This document shows, piece by piece, positions 7,599 to 16,249 of a stretch of DNA of 45,000 bases. The stretch comes from Chitinophaga pinensis (GTDB lineage: Bacteria; Bacteroidota; Bacteroidia; Chitinophagales; Chitinophagaceae). Positions within the stretch are counted from its first letter, which is position 1, and every line of letters starts with the position of its first letter. Where the stretch lies: NCBI GenBank assembly GCA_945865645.1, contig CAMBEI010000015.1, positions 1 to 45,000 of the forward strand, in the 5' to 3' direction. A model generated the notes under the pieces. The model saw nothing but the letters and a program-made list of their open reading frames with translations. It had not been told where the DNA came from and did not search any database. A program made the position numbers and the translations under genes.

Positions 7599-10430
7599 CT
7601 AAAAACGAACTCCAGGGGATCCCAATTTTCTAATATCTAGCCCTGAACTCTGTGTATTTTTGCCTGCAAATCTTTGTAACCTATAAGTAAATGTGGCTAT
7701 AAAATACCTAGTAAGCCTATTTGAGCGACTGTCAACAATTGAATTAGCCGTTACCGAGCGGCTTATATTGCTATTTTGTTTAAATAGATCAAAGCCTTCA
7801 ATTTTAATAATACCATTCTTCTTTTTAAAGACTTGCTTTTCAAAAGAAGCATTCATAATTAATTGATTCTGGCTAACACTACTCGCTAAACCATTATTAA
7901 TGGTGTAATCAAGTCCATAATTTAAAACAAATGATTTTGTAATATTTAAATTCATATTACTGCTTAGTATCCATGCATTACTTGATGCATTTTGTAATGT
8001 AGTTATTTGTTTACCTGCTGCGCTTTTATATTTAACATCATTTAAACTATAGCTAATGCCTGTGCCTAACTCCAGTATTTCTTTGTAATTGTATTCGAAA
8101 TTTAAACCCTGCCTAATTACCCAATTTTGTCCAATATTACGAATGCTATCTATTAAATTAATATTGTGATTATAATTAGCAGTGCCATTAAATGATACTA
8201 CATATTTTCTATTTTTGTATGGCTTGGAAAATACATAGAACCCGAGTAAATTATAATAACCATTTACGTTTTGTGGAATACTTAACTGACGACCCGCACC
8301 TTTATTAATAGTATTATTTACAATCTGATTTTTAATAGTACTAAATGTAAAATTGGTAAACAAAACTTTTCCACTTATAATATTAAAATTATTATAACTC
8401 AAATTCATGTTGTGATTCATAGATGGTTTTAGACTTGGATTACCTACGGTTATATTTTGCGGATTACTTAAATCCTGTACCGGCTGCAACTGACTAAAAG
8501 TAGGCTGAGTAGCATTTCCGTTATAACTATAGTTAAGTGTTTTTGTGCGGCTGAAATTATAAACAAACCGAGCTATAGGGAATACGCTTGCTCTTTTAAC
8601 AGGAAGATAAGCGCTGTCTTTTGTAATAGAATTGCCCTGCAGATTTACTGGCTGCAAACTTAATCCAATCGTGTAATTGTATTTCTTTTTTGTGGTACGC
8701 AAAGACAATCCGATACGGTTGTTGTAAAAATTATTTTCATAATCATTACTCAAAAATCCATTCAATGTTTTTGCTTTTGTAGCGCTATCAACATTAAATG
8801 TTTCTCGATTATTTTCAGCGTAATTTAAATTGTGGGAATAACTAAAATCAAGACTCTGCAATTTATTTAATGGCTCCGAATATGTAAAACGTATACCATA
8901 ATTATAGTTGTTGTTTTCTTGATTAACAAACTGAAAAATATTGCGCGATCCTGCACCTGGTGAAATATATTGATAACTTAAATTGGTAATATCTTGCTCA
9001 GAGTTATTATCAGAACTGCCTAATGTTATACTGCTTGAAAAATTACGCCCCCGTTTTCTAAATTTATGATTGTATAAAATTGTAGCTGCTACACTTGGAG
9101 CTTGCGAATTAGTTAAGTTTCCATTATTGCCGTCACTGGTTTTTAGACCAGTGGTTCCTAAATAATCAAAATTGGTGTTATTATTGGCATTGTTGCCGCT
9201 GTAATTAATACTAGGACTAATTTTTAAGTAATTGAAAGAATCGACCTGGTATTCTAGATTAAAAGTAAAGCGATGCGATTCACCTTTGGTAAGATTATCT
9301 ACATCTTGGTTATTAATATAACTGTTGGTTTCAAAAAAAATTTGAGAGGATGAATTTTGCAGCTGGCTTGTATTTTTATGATTATAAGCGTAACTGCCAT
9401 AAACAGTAATTCTTTTACTCCACTGATCGCGGTAGTTAAAACCAAAAGAATTGGTAGTGGAAATACCACTATTATTGGAACCACCCAAAGCAGATGTGTT
9501 ACCGGCCTGCATCATGCCCCCCGTGCCTCCCATATCACTCATTGCACTCATGCCTGAACGCATCATACTGGTAGCACCACGATTACCACCACCACCAAAA
9601 TTAAAAAGCGAAGTATTCGTATTATTGCTATTGGCTATAAAAGATATCTGACGGTTGTTGTTAAAGTAATTGCCATTTCCTGAAGCCTGATAACGATCTT
9701 TGGTTCCATAACCCGCAGTAGCTCGTCCAAAAAAACCTTTGTTCTTATCTTTTTTCAATTGAATATTAATCACTTTATCGGGGTCGCCATCTTTTATACC
9801 CGACACCGTCGCTTGGTCGCCGTAATCATCAATTACCTGAATCTTATCTACAAGATTTGCAGGTAGTTCTTTTGTCGCTGTTTTTATATCTCCACCAAAA
9901 AAATCCTTCCCATTTACTTTTATTCGGCTTATTGCTTTACCCTGTGCAGTTACATTTCCATCTTTATCTACCTGCACACCAGGTAATTTTTTTAACAGAT
10001 CTTCTACCACGGCACCTTCTTTAACTTTAAATGAAGCAGCGTTATATTCAATTGTGTCTTCTTTTACAACAATGGCCGGGGCTTCTACTACCACCTCACT
10101 TAAAAGTTTGGCGTCCTGGGACATTACAAAAATACCCACATCAACTGTTTTTTCTGCTTTACTTATTGGAACAAATCTGGCTTTTGGCCAATAACCCATA
10201 TGGCGAATAATGATAGAAAAATTGGAACTTGGTATCATCTCAAACCTAAATTGACCCTTGGTATCAGTAAATGTATAGCTTGTATCTGTTGGGTTAGATT
10301 TTACAACCAAGCCAACTACAACGTTTTCTATTGGCTTTAGGGAAGCAGAATCTATAAGGCTGCCTTTTACCTGTGCAAATGAATCTAAAATCAAAAAAAA
10401 TAAAATGAAACTGGTAAATATTTTTGTCAT
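7599..10430 (-). CDS. Outer-membrane beta-barrel protein with N-terminal carboxypeptidase-regulatory-like domain
   Basis: About 943 residues from the preferred start. A signal peptide (MTKIFTSFILFFLILDSFAQ) leads into a CarboxypepD_reg-like Ig domain. A TonB-plug-like region follows (EDLLKKLPGVQVDKDG, then KVNGKDFFGGD), then a long Asn/Ser/Tyr-rich beta-barrel. It resembles the Bacteroidota outer-membrane beta-barrel family related to TonB-dependent receptors, but no substrate can be named. An in-frame ATG 30 bases upstream (10460) is rejected as start: a TAnnTTTG box ends 2 bases before it, so transcription would begin inside those codons, and the signal peptide starts at 10430. Between about 9470 and 9600 the protein carries a Gly/Met-rich low-complexity stretch. 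No partner SusD-type gene is adjacent. Confidence 0.85.
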   Translation of the reverse strand: MTKIFTSFILFFLILDSFAQVKGSLIDSASLKPIENVVVGLVVKSNPTDTSYTFTDTKGQFRFEMIPSSNFSIIIRHMGYWPKARFVPISKAEKTVDVGIFVMSQDAKLLSEVVVEAPAIVVKEDTIEYNAASFKVKEGAVVEDLLKKLPGVQVDKDGNVTAQGKAISRIKVNGKDFFGGDIKTATKELPANLVDKIQVIDDYGDQATVSGIKDGDPDKVINIQLKKDKNKGFFGRATAGYGTKDRYQASGNGNYFNNNRQISFIANSNNTNTSLFNFGGGGNRGATSMMRSGMSAMSDMGGTGGMMQAGNTSALGGSNNSGISTTNSFGFNYRDQWSKRITVYGSYAYNHKNTSQLQNSSSQIFFETNSYINNQDVDNLTKGESHRFTFNLEYQVDSFNYLKISPSINYSGNNANNNTNFDYLGTTGLKTSDGNNGNLTNSQAPSVAATILYNHKFRKRGRNFSSSITLGSSDNNSEQDITNLSYQYISPGAGSRNIFQFVNQENNNYNYGIRFTYSEPLNKLQSLDFSYSHNLNYAENNRETFNVDSATKAKTLNGFLSNDYENNFYNNRIGLSLRTTKKKYNYTIGLSLQPVNLQGNSITKDSAYLPVKRASVFPIARFVYNFSRTKTLNYSYNGNATQPTFSQLQPVQDLSNPQNITVGNPSLKPSMNHNMNLSYNNFNIISGKVLFTNFTFSTIKNQIVNNTINKGAGRQLSIPQNVNGYYNLLGFYVFSKPYKNRKYVVSFNGTANYNHNINLIDSIRNIGQNWVIRQGLNFEYNYKEILELGTGISYSLNDVKYKSAAGKQITTLQNASSNAWILSSNMNLNITKSFVLNYGLDYTINNGLASSVSQNQLIMNASFEKQVFKKKNGIIKIEGFDLFKQNSNISRSVTANSIVDSRSNRLTRYFIATFTYRLQRFAGKNTQSSGLDIRKLGSPGVRF

Positions 10431-10461
10431 AACGTGTTGTTGGTATACGAATTTATTCATG

Positions 10462-10469
10462 CAAAAATA
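10462..10469 (-). promoter_or_regulatory. Putative -7 box of the outer-membrane barrel gene
   Basis: TATTTTTG on the minus strand, a TAnnTTTG match, 31 bases before the ATG at 10430. It decides the start codon: an upstream ATG at 10460 would not be included or would sit at the very 5' end of the transcript. Confidence 0.5.
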
Positions 10470-10619
10470 GACTTAGATAACAGGATGTAAAAATTTAATT
10501 GGATGAATGGTAATACTTTTTTTGGATATTTTTAGCATTTTTTAAAAATAGGTACAATTTAATAAATTCATCCTGTAAAGCTTTTCAAAACTACTATCCA
10601 TCAACTTATAAACATTTAC

Positions 10620-10648
10620 TACCTTTGTTGCCCCCATTTAAAAGGGGG
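10620..10648 (+). promoter_or_regulatory. secA promoter box and leader hairpin
   Basis: TACCTTTG at 10620-10627 matches TAnnTTTG. Just after it, at the expected transcript 5' end, CCCCC (10631-10635) and GGGGG (10644-10648) flank ATTTAAAA, giving a short GC hairpin. The remaining leader to the secA ATG is about 100 bases. Promoter call moderate; role of the hairpin unknown. Confidence 0.4.
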
Positions 10649-10751
10649 AGGATCTGTCATTCTGGCTCAAAAATTATTTTTGCACCATATTTGACTATTA
10701 AATAATCCTAATACTTAAGCATTTATACAATACCCAACAACACTGAATTTT

Positions 10752-13700
10752 ATGATAGGAGTTATTTCAAAACTTTTTGGCGGTAGTAAGAGTGAAAAAG
10801 ATGTAAAAAAAATTAAACCTCTGGTTGCGCAAATTAATCAGTTTTTTAATCAATATCAGTCACTTAGCAATGATGAGTTACGTAATAAAACGGCAGCGTT
10901 TAAGCAACGTATAGCTGCACACCTTAATCATATTGATACGGATATTGTAAATAAAAAACTAGCAGCCGAAGAATTACCAATTGAAGATATTACTGGTAAG
11001 GATACTTTTTATAAGCAGATAGACGAATTAAATACAGACAGAGATAAGCAATTAGAAGTCGTATTGCAGGAAATTTTACCAGAAGCTTTTGCGGTGGTAA
11101 AAGAAACTAGTCGACGCTTTAAAGAAAATGAAACAATAGAAAGTACAGCCACAGAATTAGATAGAACCTTAGCTATTAAAAAAGATAATATCATTATTAA
11201 AGGCGATAAAGCAATCTATAAAAATTCTTGGACAGCAGGTGGAGCCATGGTTAGCTGGAACATGGTGCATTATGATGTACAGCTAATAGGTGGTATGGTT
11301 TTACACTCAGGTAAAATTGCAGAAATGGCAACGGGCGAAGGTAAAACACTGGTGAGTACCTTACCCGCTTACTTAAATGCTTTATCTGGACAGGGAGTAC
11401 ATATAGTAACCGTAAATGATTATCTGGCAAAAAGAGATGGAGAGTGGAACGGTCCAATTTTTGAATTTTTAGGTTTGCGTGTTGATTGTATTGATAAACA
11501 CGAACCCAATAGCGACGAACGTAGGCATGCCTATAACGCGGATATTATTTATGGCACCAACAACGAATTTGGCTTTGATTACCTGCGAGATAATATGGTA
11601 CACACACCCAAAGAAATGGTACAACGTAAGCACCATTTTGCCATGGTGGACGAAGTGGATAGTGTGCTAATTGATGATGCACGTACACCTTTAATTATTA
11701 GCGGACCCGTTGGACATAGTGATAACACCCAGCAATTCTTCGACCTTAAGCCAAGAATTGAAAAATTATTGGATGCTCAACGAAAAGCAGTAAATCAGTT
11801 TTTAATTGAAGCCAAGAAAAAAATTAGTGAAGGTAATGATGATCCAAAAGATGGCGGACTAGCTTTGTATAGAGCACATCGTGGTCTTCCCAAAAATGGC
11901 GCTTTAATTAAATATTTAAGTGAGCCGGGCAACAGGGTAAAAATGCAAAAAACCGAAAATTATTATCTAGCCGATTCGCAAAAAGAAATGCCTAAGGTAG
12001 ATGAAGCGTTATTTTTTAATATTGATGAAAAAAATAATCAGGTAGACTTAACCGACCAAGGTATTCAGTTAATTACCAAAAGCGGCGAAGACCCTGACTT
12101 TTTTATCATCCCAGATATTGCAACTAAACTTGCAGATATTGAAAAAAGTGCAATGAGTGTAGATGAAAAACTATTGCAAAAAGAAGCATTGTTAAATGAT
12201 TATGCATTAAAAGCAGATCGCATTCATACCGTGCAGCAATTATTAAAAGCATACACTCTTTTTGATAAAGATGTAGAGTATGTAATTATTGAAGAAGCGG
12301 TAAAAATTGTAGATGAGCAAACCGGACGTATCATGGAAGGGAGAAGATATTCGGACGGACTTCATCAAGCTATTGAAGCAAAAGAAAATGTAAAAATAGA
12401 AGCTTCTACTCAAACCTATGCCACGGTAACCCTACAGAATTATTTTCGTATGTACCACAAACTCGCAGGCATGACTGGTACCGCAGAAACTGAAGCAGCA
12501 GAGTTTTGGAGTATTTATAAACTAGATGTAGTTACTATACCTACTAATGTAACTTGTATTCGTAATGATGAGCAGGATTTTGTTTACAAAACCAAACGTG
12601 AAAAATATAAGGCAGTAATTGAAGAAGTTGAAAAATTACGCAGCAATGGAAGACCTTGTTTAGTGGGTACTACCAATGTAGAAGTAAGTGAATTACTTGC
12701 ACGAATGCTAAAGCAAAAAAATATTCCGCATAATGTACTAAATGCAAAACAACACGGCAAGGAAGCACAAGTGGTAGCCGAGGCCGGTCTTGCAGGTGCT
12801 GTTACCATTGCTACAAATATGGCTGGTAGAGGTACTGATATTAAACTTGGGCCTGGTGTTAAAGAAGCAGGCGGTCTGGCCATTTTGGGAACCGAGCGTC
12901 ACGAAAGTAGACGTGTAGATAGACAATTGCGTGGCCGAGCCGGCAGACAAGGTGATCCTGGAAGCTCTAGCTTTTTTGTTTCACTAGAAGATGACCTAAT
13001 GCGTATGTTTGGTAGCGAACGAATTGCAGGACTGATGGATAGAATGGGTTACAAAGAAGGTGAAGTGATACAGCATAGCATGATCACAAAATCTATTGAA
13101 AGAGCACAAAAGAAAGTAGAGGAAAATAACTTTGGTATTCGTAAAAGATTATTAGAGTATGATGATGTGATGAACAAACAACGTAATGTGGTGTATAAAA
13201 AACGTAACCACGCGTTGTTTGGCGAAAGACTTGCACTTGATCTAGATAATTCATTTTACTCCGTAGCTAATGGATTAATTAATTCATTTAAAGAATTAAA
13301 CGATCACGAAGGATTTAAACTGGCCGCTATTATAAATTTTGGGATAGATACTTTAATTACCCAAGATGAATTAGATAAAGAAGAAATTCATTCATTATCA
13401 GAACGGTTATATAATGAAGCCATTATTCAGTACCGACAAAAAACAGATAAACTGGTAAAGCAAACTTTGCCAATTATTAAAAATATAAGAAAAGAGCAAG
13501 GCGAGCAGATAGAAAATGTGGCAGTGCCCTTTACTGATGGTAAAAAACAAATACAGGCATTGGCTAACCTTGATAAATATTTAGCAACCGAAGGAAGAGA
13601 ATTAAATAATTCGCTAGAACGTAATATAACCCTGGCTTTAATTGATGATGCGTGGAAAGAACACTTAAGAGCGATGGACGATTTGCGCCAGAGTGTGCAA

Positions 13701-14078
13701 ACAGCAGGCTATGAACAAAAAGACCCTTTGGTTATTTATAAGATAGAAGCATTTGGAGCCTTTAAACAAATGGACGATGATGTGAATAAAAATATTGTTA
13801 GTTTCCTATGCCATGCTCAAATACCAATGGAACAAACTAATGCAGGACAAATACGCGAGGGCCGCGAGCGTAAAACGGATATGAGCAAACTGCGACAACG
13901 CAAAGAAGAGTTTAATGGTGCTGGCCTAGAACATTTGACTGCCGAAAATGATTATATAGATCCTTCCCAACAAATAAAACAGGAACCGATACGTGTTGAA
14001 AAAGCTCCAGGCCGGAATGATGCTTGTCCTTGTGGTAGCGGGAAAAAGTATAAACATTGCCATGGAAAAGAAGTGTAA
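10752..14078 (+). CDS. secA: Preprotein translocase ATPase SecA
   Basis: 1108-residue motor of the Sec pathway, cytoplasmic and peripheral at SecYEG. Walker A is ATGEGKT (residues 193-199); Walker B is the DEVD variant at 300-303. The helicase-type motif TNMAGRGTDI and the RQLRGRAGRQGD segment (NBD2) are clear. The C-terminus ends in the zinc-binding SEC-C domain, with CPCGSGKKYKHCH. The protein is about 200 residues longer than the E. coli enzyme. Much of the extra length is a lysine-rich insertion after LIISG (about residues 325-440), as expected for Bacteroidota SecA. The leader contains a promoter box and a GC hairpin. It is convergent with nhaA. Confidence 0.98.
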   Translation: MIGVISKLFGGSKSEKDVKKIKPLVAQINQFFNQYQSLSNDELRNKTAAFKQRIAAHLNHIDTDIVNKKLAAEELPIEDITGKDTFYKQIDELNTDRDKQLEVVLQEILPEAFAVVKETSRRFKENETIESTATELDRTLAIKKDNIIIKGDKAIYKNSWTAGGAMVSWNMVHYDVQLIGGMVLHSGKIAEMATGEGKTLVSTLPAYLNALSGQGVHIVTVNDYLAKRDGEWNGPIFEFLGLRVDCIDKHEPNSDERRHAYNADIIYGTNNEFGFDYLRDNMVHTPKEMVQRKHHFAMVDEVDSVLIDDARTPLIISGPVGHSDNTQQFFDLKPRIEKLLDAQRKAVNQFLIEAKKKISEGNDDPKDGGLALYRAHRGLPKNGALIKYLSEPGNRVKMQKTENYYLADSQKEMPKVDEALFFNIDEKNNQVDLTDQGIQLITKSGEDPDFFIIPDIATKLADIEKSAMSVDEKLLQKEALLNDYALKADRIHTVQQLLKAYTLFDKDVEYVIIEEAVKIVDEQTGRIMEGRRYSDGLHQAIEAKENVKIEASTQTYATVTLQNYFRMYHKLAGMTGTAETEAAEFWSIYKLDVVTIPTNVTCIRNDEQDFVYKTKREKYKAVIEEVEKLRSNGRPCLVGTTNVEVSELLARMLKQKNIPHNVLNAKQHGKEAQVVAEAGLAGAVTIATNMAGRGTDIKLGPGVKEAGGLAILGTERHESRRVDRQLRGRAGRQGDPGSSSFFVSLEDDLMRMFGSERIAGLMDRMGYKEGEVIQHSMITKSIERAQKKVEENNFGIRKRLLEYDDVMNKQRNVVYKKRNHALFGERLALDLDNSFYSVANGLINSFKELNDHEGFKLAAIINFGIDTLITQDELDKEEIHSLSERLYNEAIIQYRQKTDKLVKQTLPIIKNIRKEQGEQIENVAVPFTDGKKQIQALANLDKYLATEGRELNNSLERNITLALIDDAWKEHLRAMDDLRQSVQTAGYEQKDPLVIYKIEAFGAFKQMDDDVNKNIVSFLCHAQIPMEQTNAGQIREGRERKTDMSKLRQRKEEFNGAGLEHLTAENDYIDPSQQIKQEPIRVEKAPGRNDACPCGSGKKYKHCHGKEV

Positions 14079-14143
14079 AATACTTTTATTGATATTTTAA
14101 AAACCGGTTTTTTATTTTTATGATTTTTATAAATAAAGAAAAA

Positions 14144-15304
14144 TTATAACTTTTTTATAATAGGCTTTTTAAGAGTAAATCTTAACCATAAAAATCCAAT
14201 TATACCTGCAATAAAAGAAGCAATCAAAATAGCGATTTTCGAATTATTAATTACATCAGCATCACTAAATGCTAACAGTGTTATAAATATTGACATTGTA
14301 AAACCAATTCCACCTAAAAATCCCGCACCAATTATATTTTTCCATTTAAGATCTGTTGGCAATAGACAAAACCCTAATCCAGCTGCTATAAAAGAGAAAA
14401 GAAAAATTCCTAATGGTTTTCCAAATACAAGTCCAGCTATTATACCCAAACTGTAAGTTTGCGCTAATCCACTTTGCCAATTTCCGCCAAGTGAAACACC
14501 GGTGTTGGCTATCGCAAATAATGGCAAAATAAAAAATGCAACCGGTTTATGTAAAAAGTGCTGAAGAATAAAAGATGGAGATCTTTCTCCTCCATCACTA
14601 AATGGAATGGTAAATGCCAACAAAACCCCTGTGATCGATGCATGAACACCTGAATACAGCATAAAATACCACATTGCAATGCCTCCAATCAAATAGGGAA
14701 TTAAGTTGTGTAGTTTAAGTTGCTTTAATAAGAGCATACAGCCAAAGATACCCAATGCGATGAAGAGATTGATAAATGCTAACGAAGTGGTATAGAAAAC
14801 TGCAATAATAATTATTGCACCCAGATCATCAATAACTGCCAATGTAGTTAAAAATATTTTTAATGAGGCAGGAACACGGTTACCCAAAAGAGATAAAATA
14901 CCAATTGCAAAAGCAATATCTGTAGCAATAGGTATACCTGCCCCTGCTTTGGCAGCTGTTCCAGAATTGAGCAATAAAAATATACCAGCAGGAATAGCCA
15001 TGCCGCCTAAAGCGCCAAAGAGCGGTAACGCTGCAATTTTTATATTTTTTAATTCACCATGAAACATTTCTCTTTTTAACTCCAATCCGATGAGCAGAAA
15101 AAAAATAGCCATTAAGCCATCATTAATCCAATGAATAATTGTGTGGTTGGCTATATTTAAATGCCATAAGTTAATATATACAGTTTGCCAGGGAGAGTTT
15201 GCAATTGCAAGAGAAAGCGATGTTACAAAAACTAGGATTAGGCCACTAGCTTTTTCACTGTTAAAGAATTCGGAAAATAGTTTTGATAATCTCATATAAT
15301 TCAT
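14144..15304 (-). CDS. nhaA: Na+/H+ antiporter NhaA
   Basis: 386-residue inner-membrane antiporter with about 11-12 hydrophobic segments, exporting Na+ in exchange for H+. The hallmark aspartate pair is in TLAVIDDLGAIIIIA, equivalent to E. coli D163/D164. LIGLELKREMFHGEL and GAGFLGGIGFTMSIFI are further family signatures. It starts 15 bases after the truncated ALDH gene and so appears to be the last gene of the nucleoside operon. No functional link to deoxyribose breakdown is evident. M4 (15295) is an alternative start. Confidence 0.96.
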   Translation of the reverse strand: MNYMRLSKLFSEFFNSEKASGLILVFVTSLSLAIANSPWQTVYINLWHLNIANHTIIHWINDGLMAIFFLLIGLELKREMFHGELKNIKIAALPLFGALGGMAIPAGIFLLLNSGTAAKAGAGIPIATDIAFAIGILSLLGNRVPASLKIFLTTLAVIDDLGAIIIIAVFYTTSLAFINLFIALGIFGCMLLLKQLKLHNLIPYLIGGIAMWYFMLYSGVHASITGVLLAFTIPFSDGGERSPSFILQHFLHKPVAFFILPLFAIANTGVSLGGNWQSGLAQTYSLGIIAGLVFGKPLGIFLFSFIAAGLGFCLLPTDLKWKNIIGAGFLGGIGFTMSIFITLLAFSDADVINNSKIAILIASFIAGIIGFLWLRFTLKKPIIKKL

Positions 15305-15319
15305 TCATGAGTTATTCAA

Positions 15320-16228
15320 TTAATAACCCGCCTTAGCTCCGCCAATATTTTCAATTGGGTGCCAAGTAGTTTTTATTTCCTGTAAGTCCATTATAAAATA
15401 AGGAGATTGTCCACTTGCATCAGTCCATTTTATTTTATTGTAAAGTAAAACTCGTTTTATATTTAACGCCGATTTTTCTTTAATCATTTTTTGTGTTGCA
15501 AAGTCTGCTTCACAATAAACTGTTGCATTTACATCCATGTGGTCGGAAAAATAGGAGACAAGCTCTGCTACTTTTCCAGTAAGAATATTTACAACACCAC
15601 CTGGTAAATCAGAACTGTTTAGCACTTCGGCAAATGTTACCGCACAAAGTGGCATTGTTGCAGATGCTAAAACAATACAACTATTTCCACCGGCGATGAT
15701 TGGCGCAATTACAGAAACTAATCCTAATAAAGAGTTGTTCTGTGGTGCAATGGCAGCAATAACACCCATTGGTTCTGGTACTGAAAAATTAAAATGTGGT
15801 GATGCAACAGGATTTACAGAACTGAATAGTTGCTGAAATTTATCGCACCAGCCACTATAATAAATTAAACGATCAATGCACAAGTTTACTTCTTTTTCAG
15901 CTTGTGTTTTTGTGGAGTCCTGTTTTATTAATTCATCAATAAATTGTGCTTTTCTGCCTTCTAGCATTTCAGCAATGCGGTATAAAATTTGAGCACGGTT
16001 AAAAGCAGCTCTAGTGCTCCAACTGCCAAATGCATTTCTTGCTGCAACAACGGCGTCTCTAAAATCTTTTCTAGATCCTAAACAAACATTGGCAAGATTT
16101 TCTTTTTTACTGTTTGTGGCAATATAATACCTACCAGATTCTGTCCGTACAAATTGACCGTCGATATAAATTTTGTAAGTCTTTAAAATTTCTAATCGTT
16201 TATTATTTTTATTTGTAACTGTTGTCAT
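15320..16228 (-). CDS. Truncated ALDH-family protein without catalytic domain (ALDH16 C-half-like)
   Basis: 302 residues. An N-terminal ALDH cofactor-type fold is recognisable (YIDGQFVRTESG; PEPMGVIAAIAPQNNSLLG; LPGGVVNILTG). Where a normal ALDH has its FTGS motif the protein reads NATVYCEAD, and it then ends after about 55 more residues with NIGGAKAGY. The whole catalytic domain with the nucleophilic Cys and the ELGGK glutamate is absent. The reading frame is intact and well conserved in character, so this is not random decay. The known ALDH16 family has an active ALDH domain fused to a C-terminal pseudo-ALDH. Here the two parts appear as adjacent genes, 21 bases apart. Likely a structural or regulatory partner of the upstream ALDH; that role is inference. 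Confidence 0.8.
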   Translation of the reverse strand: MTTVTNKNNKRLEILKTYKIYIDGQFVRTESGRYYIATNSKKENLANVCLGSRKDFRDAVVAARNAFGSWSTRAAFNRAQILYRIAEMLEGRKAQFIDELIKQDSTKTQAEKEVNLCIDRLIYYSGWCDKFQQLFSSVNPVASPHFNFSVPEPMGVIAAIAPQNNSLLGLVSVIAPIIAGGNSCIVLASATMPLCAVTFAEVLNSSDLPGGVVNILTGKVAELVSYFSDHMDVNATVYCEADFATQKMIKEKSALNIKRVLLYNKIKWTDASGQSPYFIMDLQEIKTTWHPIENIGGAKAGY

Positions 16229-16249
16229 AATTTTTTTAAATTTAAAATC

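Noticed and set aside
14099..14112. Palindrome AAAAACCGGTTTTT between convergent secA and nhaA
   Set aside because: Perfectly self-complementary with no loop; a folded form would have an almost pure A-T stem. Too weak to call a terminator.
15320..16228. The short ALDH-like gene as a simple pseudogene
   Set aside because: The frame is uninterrupted, starts 21 bases after the active ALDH gene and is followed 15 bases later by nhaA. The missing region is exactly the catalytic domain, which fits the known ALDH16 C-terminal design better than random decay.
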